The notes under the pieces: model-generated
Told to the model about the DNA's origin: nothing
The model's input: only the letters and a program-made list of their open reading frames with translations
Databases searched by the model: none
Shown: in pieces, positions 1 to 9,547 of the stretch
Layout of the letters: each line of letters begins with the position of its first letter
How positions within the stretch are numbered: position 1 is the first letter of the stretch
Program-made: the position numbers and the translations under genes
Source of the DNA: Lysobacter capsici
GTDB lineage: Bacteria > Pseudomonadota > Gammaproteobacteria > Xanthomonadales > Xanthomonadaceae
Assembly: GCF_018732085.1 (NCBI RefSeq)
Contig: NZ_CP076103.1
Location: forward strand, 3,286,001-3,350,000
Length of the DNA stretch: 64,000 nucleotides
Direction: 5' to 3'

Positions 1-3000
1 CGGAATACGGTACTGCGAATGCGGCTGACCGACCTTGCTCCACGAATCGTCGCCGCCGACGCCGATCTGGCGTTCGTCGATCATCAGCGAGACGTGCTCG
101 CGCGCGACGATGTCGCTGCTGTGCGCCTGTCCGATCGGCTTGCGGTCCAGATCGGCATACGGGAAGGCCAGGGCATTGACCGACAGCGGCTTGGCCCCGG
201 TCACCCGAATGCCGACGCCGTCGGCGGCGCTCAACGTGAGCCAGCGCACGTCGATCTTATTGCCGGTTTCCTGCGGGCGGATGTAGTCGTGGTTCTGCGC
301 GGCGATCTTGCCGGCGTACACGCCGATCTCCGCGCCGGTGTAGCGATCGGCATAGCTCTCGTGCGGGCCGCGGCCGTACCAGCTCAGCTCGGTGATGCGG
401 CTGGGCATGGTGAACATCAGCCCCAGGCGCAAGGGATCGGGCAAGCCGGCGTACAAGGGCTTGAATTCGCCGGTGACGTCGACCGAACCGTCGCGCGCCA
501 TCGCGTAGTCGACGGTGTACTGCACGTCCGGCGTGGCGGTCTCGCCGCCGATATCGAACGCCACCCGCACCCGCGCGCCGCCGTCGTCGCCGCGCTGCAC
601 CTGCACGGCGCGGACACGACGGGTTTGCGACAGCGGTTTCCAGATCTGATGGCTGGCGTAGACGCCGGTGCCGATGTCGTTGTCGGTGGGCGCGCGCCAG
701 AAGTTCGGCGCGCCGCCTTGCAGCAGGGTTTGATCGTTGTAGGCGTAGCGCTGGATCAGGCCGGTGGCGCGATCGATGCGCAGTTCGACGCCGGCGGCGC
801 GCAAGGTCGCGGCCTGCGCCGTATCGCTGACCGCGACTTCGGCGCCCGAGCGCGCGACCGCCGGCAACGACGGCGGCGGCGACAAGGCGAACTGTTCCCA
901 CGCCACCACGTGCCCGGCCGGCACCAGCGGCACGGTGTCGGCGCGGGTGCGTGCGCGCAATGTCAGCAAGTATTCGGCGCCCGGGCGCTGGGTCAGCGGC
1001 GGCACAGCGAAGTCGACCGTCTGGCTGCCGTCGGCGGGCGTGGACAACGCCGGCCCCTTGCCTTCGCGCACGATCCGGCCGTTCTCGCGCAACTGCCAGT
1101 CGAAATCGAACCCGCTCAGGTCGATGAAGTTATGCCGGTTGCGCACGGTGAAACGGCCGGCCGCGGCATCCACGGCTTCGAACTGGATCGGTCCATAGAC
1201 CTTGCTCAGCTCGTGCAGGTGCGGGTTGGGCGTGCGATCGGACTGCAGCAGGCCGTCGCCGAATTCGATCGCCTCCGCGCCGGACGGATTGGGGCCGTAA
1301 TCGGCGCCGTAGGCCCAGTACGCGCGGCCGTCGTCGGTGTGCTTGAGCATGCTCTGGTCGACCCAATCCCAGATGAAACCGCCCTGCAGCCGGTCGTGAG
1401 CGTAGATCGCATCCCAGTACAGCTTGAGGCCGCCCAGGCTGTTGCCCATCGCATGCGCGTACTCGCACAGGATCAGCGGCTTGCCCGCGAACTCCGGATG
1501 GGTCGCGTAATCGACGATGCGGTCGGCCGGGTCGTACATCGGCGCGTAGAAATCCACGTACGGCTCGGGCAGGTGCTGGGCATACAGGGTGCCGTGGCCG
1601 AGGTAACTCACCAGCCGCGTCGTGTCGTGGGTGTGCAGCCAGTTCGCCGCGTTGGCGAAGTTCGGCCCGGTGCCCGCTTCGTTGCCCAGCGACCAGAAAA
1701 TGATCGAAGGATGGTTCTTGTCGCGCTCCATCATCCGCTGGACCCGCTCCAGATGCGCGCGCTCCCAGCGCGGGTCGTAGCCCAGCTGGACCTGGTCGCG
1801 CGGCCGCATGCCCTCGTCGCCCTTCTGCATGTAGCCGTGCGATTCGATATTGGCCTCGTCCATCACGTACAGGCCGTACTCGTCGGCCAGCGCATACCAG
1901 CGTTCGGCGTTGGGGTAATGCGAGGTACGCACCGCGTTGACGTTGTTGAGCTTCATCAGCTCGATGTCGCGCCGCATCGAGGCTTCGGACATCACGTGGA
2001 AGGTGACCGGGTCGTGTTCGTGCCGGTTGACCCCGCGGATCTTGATCGGCTTGCCGTTGACCCGCACCAGGCCGCCGGACACCTCGACCGTGCGAAAACC
2101 GATCTTGACCGCGCTGGCCTGCAGCAGTTGTCCACCGGCGTCGCGCAACTCCAGCAGCAAGGTGTAGAGATTCGGCGTTTCCGCGGTCCACGGGCGCACG
2201 CCTTCGATCGTGCCGGCCAGGCTCAGCGTGCGCGCTTTCGACGACGGCTCGACCGCCGCCTCGCGCGTCAACACCACGCGGTCGCCGTCGAGCACGCTGG
2301 CCTTGATCCGGCTCGCCGCGGCCGCGCCGGTGACGCTCAGGTCCAGATTCAATTCGCCGTTGCGATAGCTCTTGTCCAAGGTGGCGCGGGCGAAGAAATC
2401 GCGCAGCCAGGTCTTGGGCGCGGCGAGCAGGTAGACATCGCGCTCGATCCCGCTGACCCGCCAGAAATCCTGGTCCTCCAGATAGCTGCCGTCGGACCAG
2501 CGATACACCTGGATCGACACGTTGTTGGCGCCGGCGCGCAGATGGCGGCTGATGTCGAATTCGGCCGGCAGCTTGGAGTCCTCGCTGTAACCAACCTGCT
2601 TGCCGTTGACCCACACGTAGTACGCCGCGCCGGCCGCGCCGATGTGCAGCAGCACCTGGCGCCCGTCCCAGCCCTGAGGCACGGTGAAATCGCGCCGGTA
2701 GGAGCCGACCGAGTTGATCTCGTGCGGGATGAACGGCTGGTTGGCCGGAAACGGATAGGCGATGTTGTTGTACAGCGGCTGGCCGTAGCCCTGCGCCTGC
2801 CACATCGACGGCACCGGGATGGTTTTCCAGGCCGATACGTCGAACTCGTCGCGATAAAAATCCAGCGGCCGCCGGTCGACGCTCGGCGCGAACGCGAAGC
2901 GCCAATCGCCGTTGAGGTCGAGGAAGTAACGCGAATCGGCGATGCGTCCGGCGCGCGCGAGCTGCACCGACTCGAACGGGAACGAGGTGGCGCGCATGGG

Positions 3001-3150
3001 TTCGCGATCGATCGCGTTGACCTCCGGCCGCTCCCATTCGGCGACCTGCGCGGACGCTTGCGGCGCGGGCGCCGCCTGCGCGCCCGCCAGAACGCACAAC
3101 GCGAGCAGTACGAGCAGGCCGCGACCGACGCGGCGGATCGGCGCGCGCAT
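1..3150 (-). CDS. lacZ: Secreted glycoside hydrolase family 2 beta-galactosidase, 3' end beyond window
   Basis: Hydrolyses terminal beta-D-galactosides, here probably in the periplasm or outside the cell. The protein begins with a signal peptide: a basic start, the core GLLVLLALCVLAGA, and a likely cut after AGAQA. A jelly-roll sugar-binding domain, a beta-sandwich and a TIM barrel follow, as in LacZ. The acid/base glutamate lies in SLGNEAGTG (codon at 1678-1680, residue about 491) and the nucleophile in CEYAHAMGNS (codon at 1462-1464, residue about 563). Both match E. coli Glu461 and Glu537 after allowing for the signal peptide. About 1050 residues are in the window and only a short C-terminus should be missing. 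The ATG at 3150 overlaps the receptor stop as TGATG; an in-frame ATG at 3156 is also possible. The overlap implies coupled translation with the receptor. The exact natural substrate cannot be read from sequence. Confidence 0.93.
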   Translation of the reverse strand, partial: MRAPIRRVGRGLLVLLALCVLAGAQAAPAPQASAQVAEWERPEVNAIDREPMRATSFPFESVQLARAGRIADSRYFLDLNGDWRFAFAPSVDRRPLDFYRDEFDVSAWKTIPVPSMWQAQGYGQPLYNNIAYPFPANQPFIPHEINSVGSYRRDFTVPQGWDGRQVLLHIGAAGAAYYVWVNGKQVGYSEDSKLPAEFDISRHLRAGANNVSIQVYRWSDGSYLEDQDFWRVSGIERDVYLLAAPKTWLRDFFARATLDKSYRNGELNLDLSVTGAAAASRIKASVLDGDRVVLTREAAVEPSSKARTLSLAGTIEGVRPWTAETPNLYTLLLELRDAGGQLLQASAVKIGFRTVEVSGGLVRVNGKPIKIRGVNRHEHDPVTFHVMSEASMRRDIELMKLNNVNAVRTSHYPNAERWYALADEYGLYVMDEANIESHGYMQKGDEGMRPRDQVQLGYDPRWERAHLERVQRMMERDKNHPSIIFWSLGNEAGTGPNFANAANWLHTHDTTRLVSYLGHGTLYAQHLPEPYVDFYAPMYDPADRIVDYATHPEFAGKPLILCEYAHAMGNSLGGLKLYWDAIYAHDRLQGGFIWDWVDQSMLKHTDDGRAYWAYGADYGPNPSGAEAIEFGDGLLQSDRTPNPHLHELSKVYGPIQFEAVDAAAGRFTVRNRHNFIDLSGFDFDWQLRENGRIVREGKGPALSTPADGSQTVDFAVPPLTQRPGAEYLLTLRARTRADTVPLVPAGHVVAWEQFALSPPPSLPAVARSGAEVAVSDTAQAATLRAAGVELRIDRATGLIQRYAYNDQTLLQGGAPNFWRAPTDNDIGTGVYASHQIWKPLSQTRRVRAVQVQRGDDGGARVRVAFDIGGETATPDVQYTVDYAMARDGSVDVTGEFKPLYAGLPDPLRLGLMFTMPSRITELSWYGRGPHESYADRYTGAEIGVYAGKIAAQNHDYIRPQETGNKIDVRWLTLSAADGVGIRVTGAKPLSVNALAFPYADLDRKPIGQAHSSDIVAREHVSLMIDERQIGVGGDDSWSKVGQPHSQYRIP

Positions 3151-5963
3151 CACCATGATCCGCGGATACCGAAGGACAGCGCGCGGCCGTTCGCGGCGAC
3201 CCACTGAGGACGGCTGTCGTAACGCGAGTACGCCGCCTCGGTCTCGTCGTTGACGTTGGTGGCCTCGGCGAACAGCGAGACGTTGTCGTTGAGCTTGAAG
3301 TTGGCGCTCAGGTCGATCTGCCCATACGGCTTGACCGTGGTCGGTTCGCCCTGCGCTCCGCGCACCGCCGAGAGGTATTCGTCGCGCCAGTTGTAGGCCG
3401 CGCGGAAACCGACCCGGCCCTTTTCGTAGAACACGATCAGATTGCCCGAGTTGGCCAGGCCCACCACCGCGAACTGGCCGGTGGCGATGGACGGATCGAA
3501 GCTCTGCTTGCTGTCGACGTAGGTGTAGTTGGCCTGCACGCCCAGGCCGTCGAACGGCGCCGGCAGGCGGTCGAAGGTGTACTGGAACGACAGCTCGGCG
3601 CCCTTGACCACGGCGGTATTGGCGTTGACCGGCAGGGTTTCCATGAACGGATAGCCCTGGATCGTGGTCGGCCGGGTCACGTTGGTGACGAAGTTCTCGA
3701 CCTTCTTGTAGAAACCCGCCAGGCCGAGGTAGCTGGTGTCGTTGAAGTACCACTCCGCGCCCAGATCGTAGTTGCGCGCCTTGTAGGGCTTGAGATCGAT
3801 GTTGCCGGTGTTGATCGAACCCGGGCCCGGCGGACGCACGCCGATGTCTTCGCTGATGCGCAGGCTGGTCAGGGTCGGCCGGGTCAGGGTGTCGGACGCC
3901 GACGCGCGCAGCACCAGGTTCTCGCGCAGATTGATGCGGAAGTTCAGCGACGGCAGCCAATCGTTGTAGCTGGCGCTGCGCGAGATCGGAATCGGCGGGG
4001 TGAAATGCACCTGGGCGTTGGTCGGATCGCCCGGCGTGCCGGTGATCGATTCCACCTGCGAGGACACCGCGCGCGACACCGCATCGGTCTTGACGAAGCG
4101 CACGCCGAGGTTGAGCGTCCACGGCATGTCATGGAAGGTGTTCTCGAACGTGGCCTGGGCGAACGCGGCGTAGGATTTCTCTTCCACCAGCCATTGGCTT
4201 TGCGGCACCGGCATCGCCTTGAAACCGCCGTATTTCTGCAAGGCATCGGCGATGCGCTGGGCGCGGCCGGGATCGTTGGGGTCGTAGAACTCGCCGCCGG
4301 GCGCGAACTGGTTGTACGCCGCCGGGCTCGACAGGAAGTCGAAGTAGCGCTGCGGATCGAAAGTCAGCCATTGGGTCGGCGCGCCGGTGGAGACGCCGTT
4401 CACCAGCGAGCCGGCATTGAACACGCTGGCCAGTTCGCTCGGCAGCCGCACCGCGTAGCCGCAGTACGCGCAGTTCAGATCGCTGTCGGAGGTGCGCACG
4501 GTGACGCTGTCCTTGGTCCGCTTGGAACCGGAGATGCCGAACTGCAACTGCGACAAGGTGCCTTCGATGAAATTGCGGGTCAGGCTGACCTTGCCTTCGT
4601 ACAGTTCGTCGCTGCGGTTGTCGCCCTCGCGGTCGACGAAATGCGCGCGCAGGTCGGAGGTGTCGGTCGTCGGCAGCAGGTTGGAATAGCTGGGGAACGC
4701 GCCGGGATTGAGGTTCCAGGTCGGGTTCACGCCGACATTGCGCGCGCCCATCACCATGAAATAGCCCTTGCCGCCGCTGTTCTCCTCGGCCTTGGAATAG
4801 GAACCGTCGAAGTCCAGCGAGGTCTGCTCGCCGACCTGCCAGGCGACGTTGACGCCGAGCTGCTGGTTGGTGGAATTGCGCGGGCTGGACGAGACGATGT
4901 GATCGTTGGCCAGTCCGCCGGTGTTGCGGCGAACGAACGAGGTGGCGGTGCCGTTGGCGTCGCTGCTCGCCTGCTGCACGTCGGAAGGGTCGGTGAACAG
5001 ACCGAAGGCATTGATCTTCGAGTCGATCTCGTACTTGGAGTACATGGCGTCCACGCCCACCCGCAGGTTCTCGCTCGGCAACCAGTCGATCGCCGCGTTG
5101 ACGCCGGTGCGGGTGCGCTGTTCCTGATTGACCTTGTATTGCAGGGTGCGCGGCACGGCGACGTTGTTCAAGCCGCTCACGCCGTTGATGCCGTTGCTGC
5201 CGGTCAGCCAGCCTTCGTCGTCGATCACCTCGCTGGTGTGATCGCGCTGGTAGCGCACCACGCCGAGCAAGGCGCCGAAGGTGCCGTCGGCGTTGGTGTC
5301 GCTGATCAGGCCGGAGAACTTCGGCTTGGTGTCGCCCGACAGGCTGTCGCGCACGCCCGATACGCTGCCGGCGACGTGGAAGCCCTTGTCGTCGAGCGGG
5401 CGCCGGGTCTTGATGTTGACCGTCGCGCCGATGCCGCCTTCGCTGAGGTTGGCCTGCGAGGTCTTGAACACTTCGGCGGTGCTGATCAGTTCCGACGGCA
5501 GCACGTCGAAGCTGAATTCGCGGCCGGCGTTCTCCGTCGCCATGGTCCGGCCATTGAGCAGCACGGTGTTGAACTCCGGTCCGAAGCCGCGCACGGTGAT
5601 GAAGCGCGATTCGCCGCCGGAGCGGTCGACCGACACGCCGGCGATGCGTTGCAGCGAGTCGGCGACGTTCTGGTCGGGGAACTTGCCCACGTCCTCGGCC
5701 GACACCGCATCGACGGTGCCGATGGCGTCCTGCTTGAGCGCCTGCGATTTCTGGATGCTCGCGCGGGTGCCGCTGACCACCACCGCGCCGAGCGTGGTCG
5801 GGTCTTTGTCGGCGCTTTCGGCCGAAGGTGCGGTCGGCGCGTCGGCGGATTGTTGCGCTTGCGCGGTGTGGGCGACGACGGCGGACATCGCCATCGTGAC
5901 CATCAGCGCATTGCGGACACGAAGTGCGTTACGAACGGAAACGGTCAGTGCTGATTGATGCAT
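3150..5963 (-). CDS. TonB-dependent outer-membrane receptor (Xanthomonas/Caulobacter type)
   Basis: Outer-membrane active transporter of about 937 residues. A signal peptide ends near AHTAQAQ. A short linker precedes a plug domain with the typical FPDQNVADSLQRIAGV and ITVRGFGPEFNTVLLNGR motifs, and then a 22-strand barrel ending in a C-terminal aromatic (FGIRGSW). A TonB-box-like stretch lies near LGAVVVSGTR. I chose the ATG at 5963 because GGGGCAGGG lies just upstream and the signal peptide then starts at MHQSALTV; an in-frame ATG at 5990 has no clear ribosome site. The gene is directly upstream of, and overlaps, the beta-galactosidase, so its ligand is probably a galactose-containing oligosaccharide (inference). 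Members of this family near glycosidases usually import glycans rather than iron. Confidence 0.93.
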   Translation of the reverse strand: MHQSALTVSVRNALRVRNALMVTMAMSAVVAHTAQAQQSADAPTAPSAESADKDPTTLGAVVVSGTRASIQKSQALKQDAIGTVDAVSAEDVGKFPDQNVADSLQRIAGVSVDRSGGESRFITVRGFGPEFNTVLLNGRTMATENAGREFSFDVLPSELISTAEVFKTSQANLSEGGIGATVNIKTRRPLDDKGFHVAGSVSGVRDSLSGDTKPKFSGLISDTNADGTFGALLGVVRYQRDHTSEVIDDEGWLTGSNGINGVSGLNNVAVPRTLQYKVNQEQRTRTGVNAAIDWLPSENLRVGVDAMYSKYEIDSKINAFGLFTDPSDVQQASSDANGTATSFVRRNTGGLANDHIVSSSPRNSTNQQLGVNVAWQVGEQTSLDFDGSYSKAEENSGGKGYFMVMGARNVGVNPTWNLNPGAFPSYSNLLPTTDTSDLRAHFVDREGDNRSDELYEGKVSLTRNFIEGTLSQLQFGISGSKRTKDSVTVRTSDSDLNCAYCGYAVRLPSELASVFNAGSLVNGVSTGAPTQWLTFDPQRYFDFLSSPAAYNQFAPGGEFYDPNDPGRAQRIADALQKYGGFKAMPVPQSQWLVEEKSYAAFAQATFENTFHDMPWTLNLGVRFVKTDAVSRAVSSQVESITGTPGDPTNAQVHFTPPIPISRSASYNDWLPSLNFRINLRENLVLRASASDTLTRPTLTSLRISEDIGVRPPGPGSINTGNIDLKPYKARNYDLGAEWYFNDTSYLGLAGFYKKVENFVTNVTRPTTIQGYPFMETLPVNANTAVVKGAELSFQYTFDRLPAPFDGLGVQANYTYVDSKQSFDPSIATGQFAVVGLANSGNLIVFYEKGRVGFRAAYNWRDEYLSAVRGAQGEPTTVKPYGQIDLSANFKLNDNVSLFAEATNVNDETEAAYSRYDSRPQWVAANGRALSFGIRGSW

Positions 5964-5990
5964 TACCCTGCCCCGGCTGAACAGCGACAT

Positions 5991-6899
5991 TGGCTGTTGA
6001 TTGACGATCGACCGGACCTCGCCCCCGCTCGGTCCCTCCCTGCGCGACCGCTCCGGCTGGGCCGGGCGGTCATGCCGTCCTATTTGTAGGATAAATAGTA
6101 TTTATGGGATCAATGCCGATGCAAGCTGCACCGCAGCATGGCGATGCGCCAAGTTCGGCCGGCGGACGGCTTCAAGCCCGACCGCCCTCGCGATTGGGGC
6201 AACAACGCAGCCGGCGCCGATGCGACGCAAGCCACCGATTCGATGCTCAGGCACACCAAGCGACATGGCTCACAACGATTGTGCCGCGGCGTGCAGCTCG
6301 GTTTTCGCCGCGAGCATCGCTATCGGGTAACTCTTCGCATGATCGTGCCGCCAGATGCAGACACAAGCGCATCGAGCGCGGCATAGAGACAGGTTCGGCG
6401 AGCCTATCGCGTAGAGGCCTGGCTCGTTCGATCAGCCCATCGAATGTCTGACGCGGCCGGCCTGGCTTGCGATCGCTGCCGGTTCGCGCCGCCACCTTGC
6501 GCCGATGCCATGAATGGTTTGCGCGCGGCCCTGCCCGTCCGGCACTAAAAGCGTGCTGAAAATGACGAACGGCGAGCAAGTGGCGGCCTGGAGTTGTCAC
6601 TGATTCGCCTTGACCGGACGAATCGACGAGCCTCATTGCGCAATCGATCGAATCGCGGCGCGTTACGAACGGCTGCGCGGAACATCGCGCGATATGCACG
6701 GCGAAGTCGGCATCGGAGAATGCGCCCGCAACGGGCGACTTGGGCGGCCGCGACGATCGCGTCATCGCAATGCGGGCCTGCTTGGGCTTGCACTGCACCG
6801 ACACCGCAGACCGAAGTCTGCGATGGCGGGGCGGTCCGAATCCGCTGGACGGCGGATTCGGCCCCGGACCGGGCGTGCCCCCGGACCCGGGACCGTGGA
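5991..6899. other. Non-coding stretch upstream of the TonB receptor
   Basis: About 900 bases with no credible gene. The open frames here are arginine-rich, lack domain signal and overlap one another. The only notable element is the AT-rich palindrome at 6091-6105. GC is lower and less codon-periodic than in the flanking genes. Confidence 0.6.
6091..6105. promoter_or_regulatory. Perfect AT-rich inverted repeat upstream of the TonB receptor
   Basis: ATAAATA-g-TATTTAT is a perfect 7-bp inverted repeat with one central base, about 130 bp before the receptor start in otherwise GC-rich sequence. It could be an operator or contain the promoter -10 region of the receptor/beta-galactosidase operon. 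This is inferred from position and composition only. Confidence 0.35.
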
Positions 6900-7079
6900 T
6901 CAGTGCGCCGGCTTGACGCTGGCGACGGCGGCCTGGGCCGCGTCGGCGGCGACCGGAGCGACCTGGGAGGCCACATCGGCCTTTATGTCTTCGCCGATCG
7001 GCACGTCCTGCGGCGCGCAGGCGGCACAGGCGAACAGCGACAGGACGGCGGCGTACCGAAAGAAAGTCTTGGACATCAT
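6900..7079 (-). CDS. Small predicted lipoprotein (59 aa)
   Basis: A short protein with a clear lipoprotein signal: FFRYAAVLSLFACAAC, with the lipidated cysteine at residue 21. A small acidic/alanine-rich tail follows (QDVPIGEDIKADVASQV). The ATG at 7079 is preceded by GGAG at 8 bases; longer in-frame starts upstream have no such site. There is no recognisable domain. It resembles the many small membrane-anchored lipoproteins of Xanthomonadaceae, and its function is unknown. The stop at 6900 is followed by a large empty region. Confidence 0.6.
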   Translation of the reverse strand: MMSKTFFRYAAVLSLFACAACAPQDVPIGEDIKADVASQVAPVAADAAQAAVASVKPAH

Positions 7080-7643
7080 GAGCGAGGCTCCATGGTGATG
7101 GCTGACCGGATCGGGGCGATCCGGGGTTCGGGGGAAAACACGTTCCGCGGACGCATCCGGCGACCCGCACAACGATGCACATAAAACCGCAAACATAACC
7201 CTGGCATTACGGACCGATTACCGCTCAATAACCGCCCATCGCTGCCCGGCGTTCGCGGACCTGCCCGGCGACCTGAGCCGCCGGATTCGCGATAAACCCG
7301 CGCAGCACGGGTTTGCCGCGAAATCCGTCACGCGCGGGAAAGGCATCGGGAACCCGAGGTTTCCGTCAGGCGCCGCCGCTTTCGCAAGCCGCATCGCCGC
7401 CTTCCCGCCGCAGCGGGAGATTATCGCGCGATCGCGCGCGAATATCCCCGAACACGAACCGAGCATATCCAAGCGCCAGCGCCTGAAAACCCCACCCCGG
7501 TCGCGAAACTAAATCCTGGAACAATTCGATCCACCGTGGCCGCTGGCCCCGCCTTCCCCAAGGCACCACCGCAACCACGGCATCCATGATCCGACTTTAA
7601 TCACACTCTGACATGAATTGAAGCGGGCGAGGTTCACGCAGTC
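7080..7643. other. Non-coding stretch between small lipoprotein and fumC
   Basis: About 560 bases. It holds the upstream region of the small lipoprotein and the downstream region of fumC. I see no gene and no known repeat family here; the open frames are low-complexity and unsupported. Confidence 0.5.
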
Positions 7644-9173
7644 TCAACCGCCCCCGCCGCCCGCGCCGCCGGCCTGGATGCCGCCGCGGGTCAGCCGGGT
7701 CGGATCGAGCAGGCGCCGCAGTTGCTTTTCCGGCAGCCCGGTGACTTGCATCGCCACCTCCAGCACCGGCCGGCCTTCCTTATAGGCCTGCTTGGCGATC
7801 GCCGCGGCTTTCTCGTAACCGATCAGCGGGTTGAGCGCGGTGACCAGGATCGGATTGCGGTCCAGGGCCTCGCGCACATGCGCCTCGCGCGCGCGCAGCC
7901 CGGCGATCGCGCTGTCGGCGAGCAGGCGCATGGCGTTGCCGAGCAGGCGGATCGAATCGAGCAGGTCGTAGGCGATCAGCGGCAGCATCACGTTGAGCTG
8001 GAAATTGCCGCTCTGCCCGGCCACGGTGATCGCCGCGTGGTGACCGATCACCTGCGCGCAGACCATCGCCATCGCTTCGGGAATCACCGGATTGACCTTG
8101 CCGGGCATGATCGAGCTGCCCGGCTGCAACGCCGGCAATTCGATCTCGCCCAGGCCGGCCAGCGGGCCGGAATTCATCCAGCGCAGATCGTTGGCGATCT
8201 TGGTCAGGGCCACCGCCAGGGCGCTGAGCTGGCCGGACAGTTCGACCGCGTCGTCCTGCGCGGCCAGGCCTTCGAACTTGTTCGCCGCCGATTCGAAGCG
8301 CGTGCCAGTCGCGGCCGACAGCGCCTTGGCCATGGCCTTGCCGAAACGCGGGTCGGCGTTGATGCCGGTGCCGATCGCGGTGCCGCCGATCGGCAGCCGG
8401 CGCAGGCGCTTGAGGCTGTCCTCGATGCGCTGCTGCGCCGAATCGAGCTGCGCGGCCCAGGTGTCGAACTCCTGGCCGAACGTCAGCGGCATGGCGTCCA
8501 TGAGATGGGTGCGGCCGGTCTTGGTGGTCTTGGCCAGTTCCTTGGCGCGGCGCCCGATGGTCTTGCGCAGATGCGCGAGCGCCGGCAGCAAAGATTCCAC
8601 CACCGCCAACTGCGCCGACACCCGGATCGTGGTCGGGATCACGTCGTTCGAGCTTTGGCCCAGGTTGACGTGATCGTTCGGATGGATCGCGTGCTTGCCC
8701 GCGCGCGAGGCCAGGGTCGCGATGACCTCGTTGGCGTTCATGTTGCTCGAGGTGCCCGAGCCGGTCTGATAGACGTCGATCGGAAAATGCGCGTCGAAGC
8801 GCCCGTCGGCGACCTGCGCCGCGGCGGCGCCGATGGCCTTGGCCACGCCGGCGTCGAGCAGGCCGAGCCCGCCGTTGACCTGGGCCGCGGCGGCTTTCAC
8901 CAGCGCCAGCGCGCGGATGAATTCGCGCGGCATCGGCACGCCGGAGATCGGAAAGTTCTGCACCGCGCGCTGGGTCTGCGCGCCCCACAAGGCGTCGATG
9001 GGGACGCTGAGCTCGCCCATGCTGTCGTGTTCGCGGCGGAAACCGTCGGCGGCCGCGGCTTGCGCGGGCTTGCCCGCCGCCGGCTTGGTCCGGGTCTTGG
9101 CCGGTTTTCCGGCCGAGTTCTTGGCCGAGTTCTTGGCCGATTTCTGGGCCGAATGGGGGGATTTAGTCGCCAT
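7644..9173 (-). CDS. fumC: Class II fumarate hydratase
   Basis: Interconverts fumarate and L-malate in the TCA cycle; an iron-independent, cytoplasmic homotetramer. The superfamily signature GSSIMPGKVNP is present, as are TGRTHLMDAMP (catalytic-histidine region) and TGSGTSSNMNANEV (substrate binding). The ATG at 9173 has GGAG 6 bases upstream and gives 509 residues. That is about 45 more than the E. coli enzyme, because the N-terminus carries a lysine/alanine-rich tract (QKSAKNSAKNSAGKPAK followed by KTRTKPAAGKPAQ) before the conserved REHDSMGEL. The C-terminus ends in a glycine-rich tail (GGAGGGGG). Transcribed away from purB, which belongs to the same fumarase/aspartase superfamily. Confidence 0.95.
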   Translation of the reverse strand: MATKSPHSAQKSAKNSAKNSAGKPAKTRTKPAAGKPAQAAAADGFRREHDSMGELSVPIDALWGAQTQRAVQNFPISGVPMPREFIRALALVKAAAAQVNGGLGLLDAGVAKAIGAAAAQVADGRFDAHFPIDVYQTGSGTSSNMNANEVIATLASRAGKHAIHPNDHVNLGQSSNDVIPTTIRVSAQLAVVESLLPALAHLRKTIGRRAKELAKTTKTGRTHLMDAMPLTFGQEFDTWAAQLDSAQQRIEDSLKRLRRLPIGGTAIGTGINADPRFGKAMAKALSAATGTRFESAANKFEGLAAQDDAVELSGQLSALAVALTKIANDLRWMNSGPLAGLGEIELPALQPGSSIMPGKVNPVIPEAMAMVCAQVIGHHAAITVAGQSGNFQLNVMLPLIAYDLLDSIRLLGNAMRLLADSAIAGLRAREAHVREALDRNPILVTALNPLIGYEKAAAIAKQAYKEGRPVLEVAMQVTGLPEKQLRRLLDPTRLTRGGIQAGGAGGGGG

Positions 9174-9547
9174 TGCCAACTCCATTGAGTCTTGGGGGTA
9201 ACGCATGGCCCATGGGCCGTGCATCGCATCGAGTGGTCGGGGACGCGGCGGTGCTTCGCAACAGCGAAGGCCGCGCCGTGCTGGCATTACGACTGCGCTG
9301 GCGGGCGTCATGATCGCCGCGACCGCGAGGCGCGTCGAGTGCGCGCGGGTATTTCGCCCGATCCGGCGAGGTCGCAATCGCGCGGAGCTTCATGTAGGAG
9401 CGGCGTAAGCCGCGACCGCGGGGTCACGAGTTTGCGGCGCGAACGTGAGGCCCCGCGGTCGCGGCTCACGCCGCTGCTACACGTGGCGCCCGGCATCCTG
9501 CGGACCGTGGGGTAGAATGGCGGACTGTTTCCTGCCTTGCGTGTGCC
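9174..9547. other. Divergent fumC/purB intergenic region
   Basis: It carries the promoters of both genes and the inverted repeat at 9393-9482. A TAGAAT hexamer at 9513-9518 could be the purB -10 box. Confidence 0.5.
9393..9482. repeat. GTAGGAGCGGCG inverted-repeat element
   Basis: The left arm begins TGTAGGAGCGGCGTAAGCCG and the right arm ends in its complement (GCGGCTCACGCCGCTGCTACA), with an inner CGACCGCGGGG / CCCCGCGGTCG pair. The same arms recur at 10972-11319 and 51051-51531. Typical of dispersed palindromic repeats in Lysobacter/Xanthomonas genomes. Confidence 0.8.

Noticed and set aside
19..3207. 1062-codon open frame on the plus strand opposite the beta-galactosidase
   Set aside because: It is the antisense mirror of a well-supported gene; in GC-rich DNA such long shadow frames are common. 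The translation has no domain and is Arg/Ala/Val-rich.
4005..5954. 649-codon plus-strand frame opposite the TonB receptor
   Set aside because: Antisense shadow; the minus-strand receptor has clear plug and barrel motifs.
6247..7182. 311-codon minus-strand frame over the small lipoprotein
   Set aside because: Different frame from the lipoprotein with lipobox and ribosome site; composition is Arg/Pro/Gly noise.
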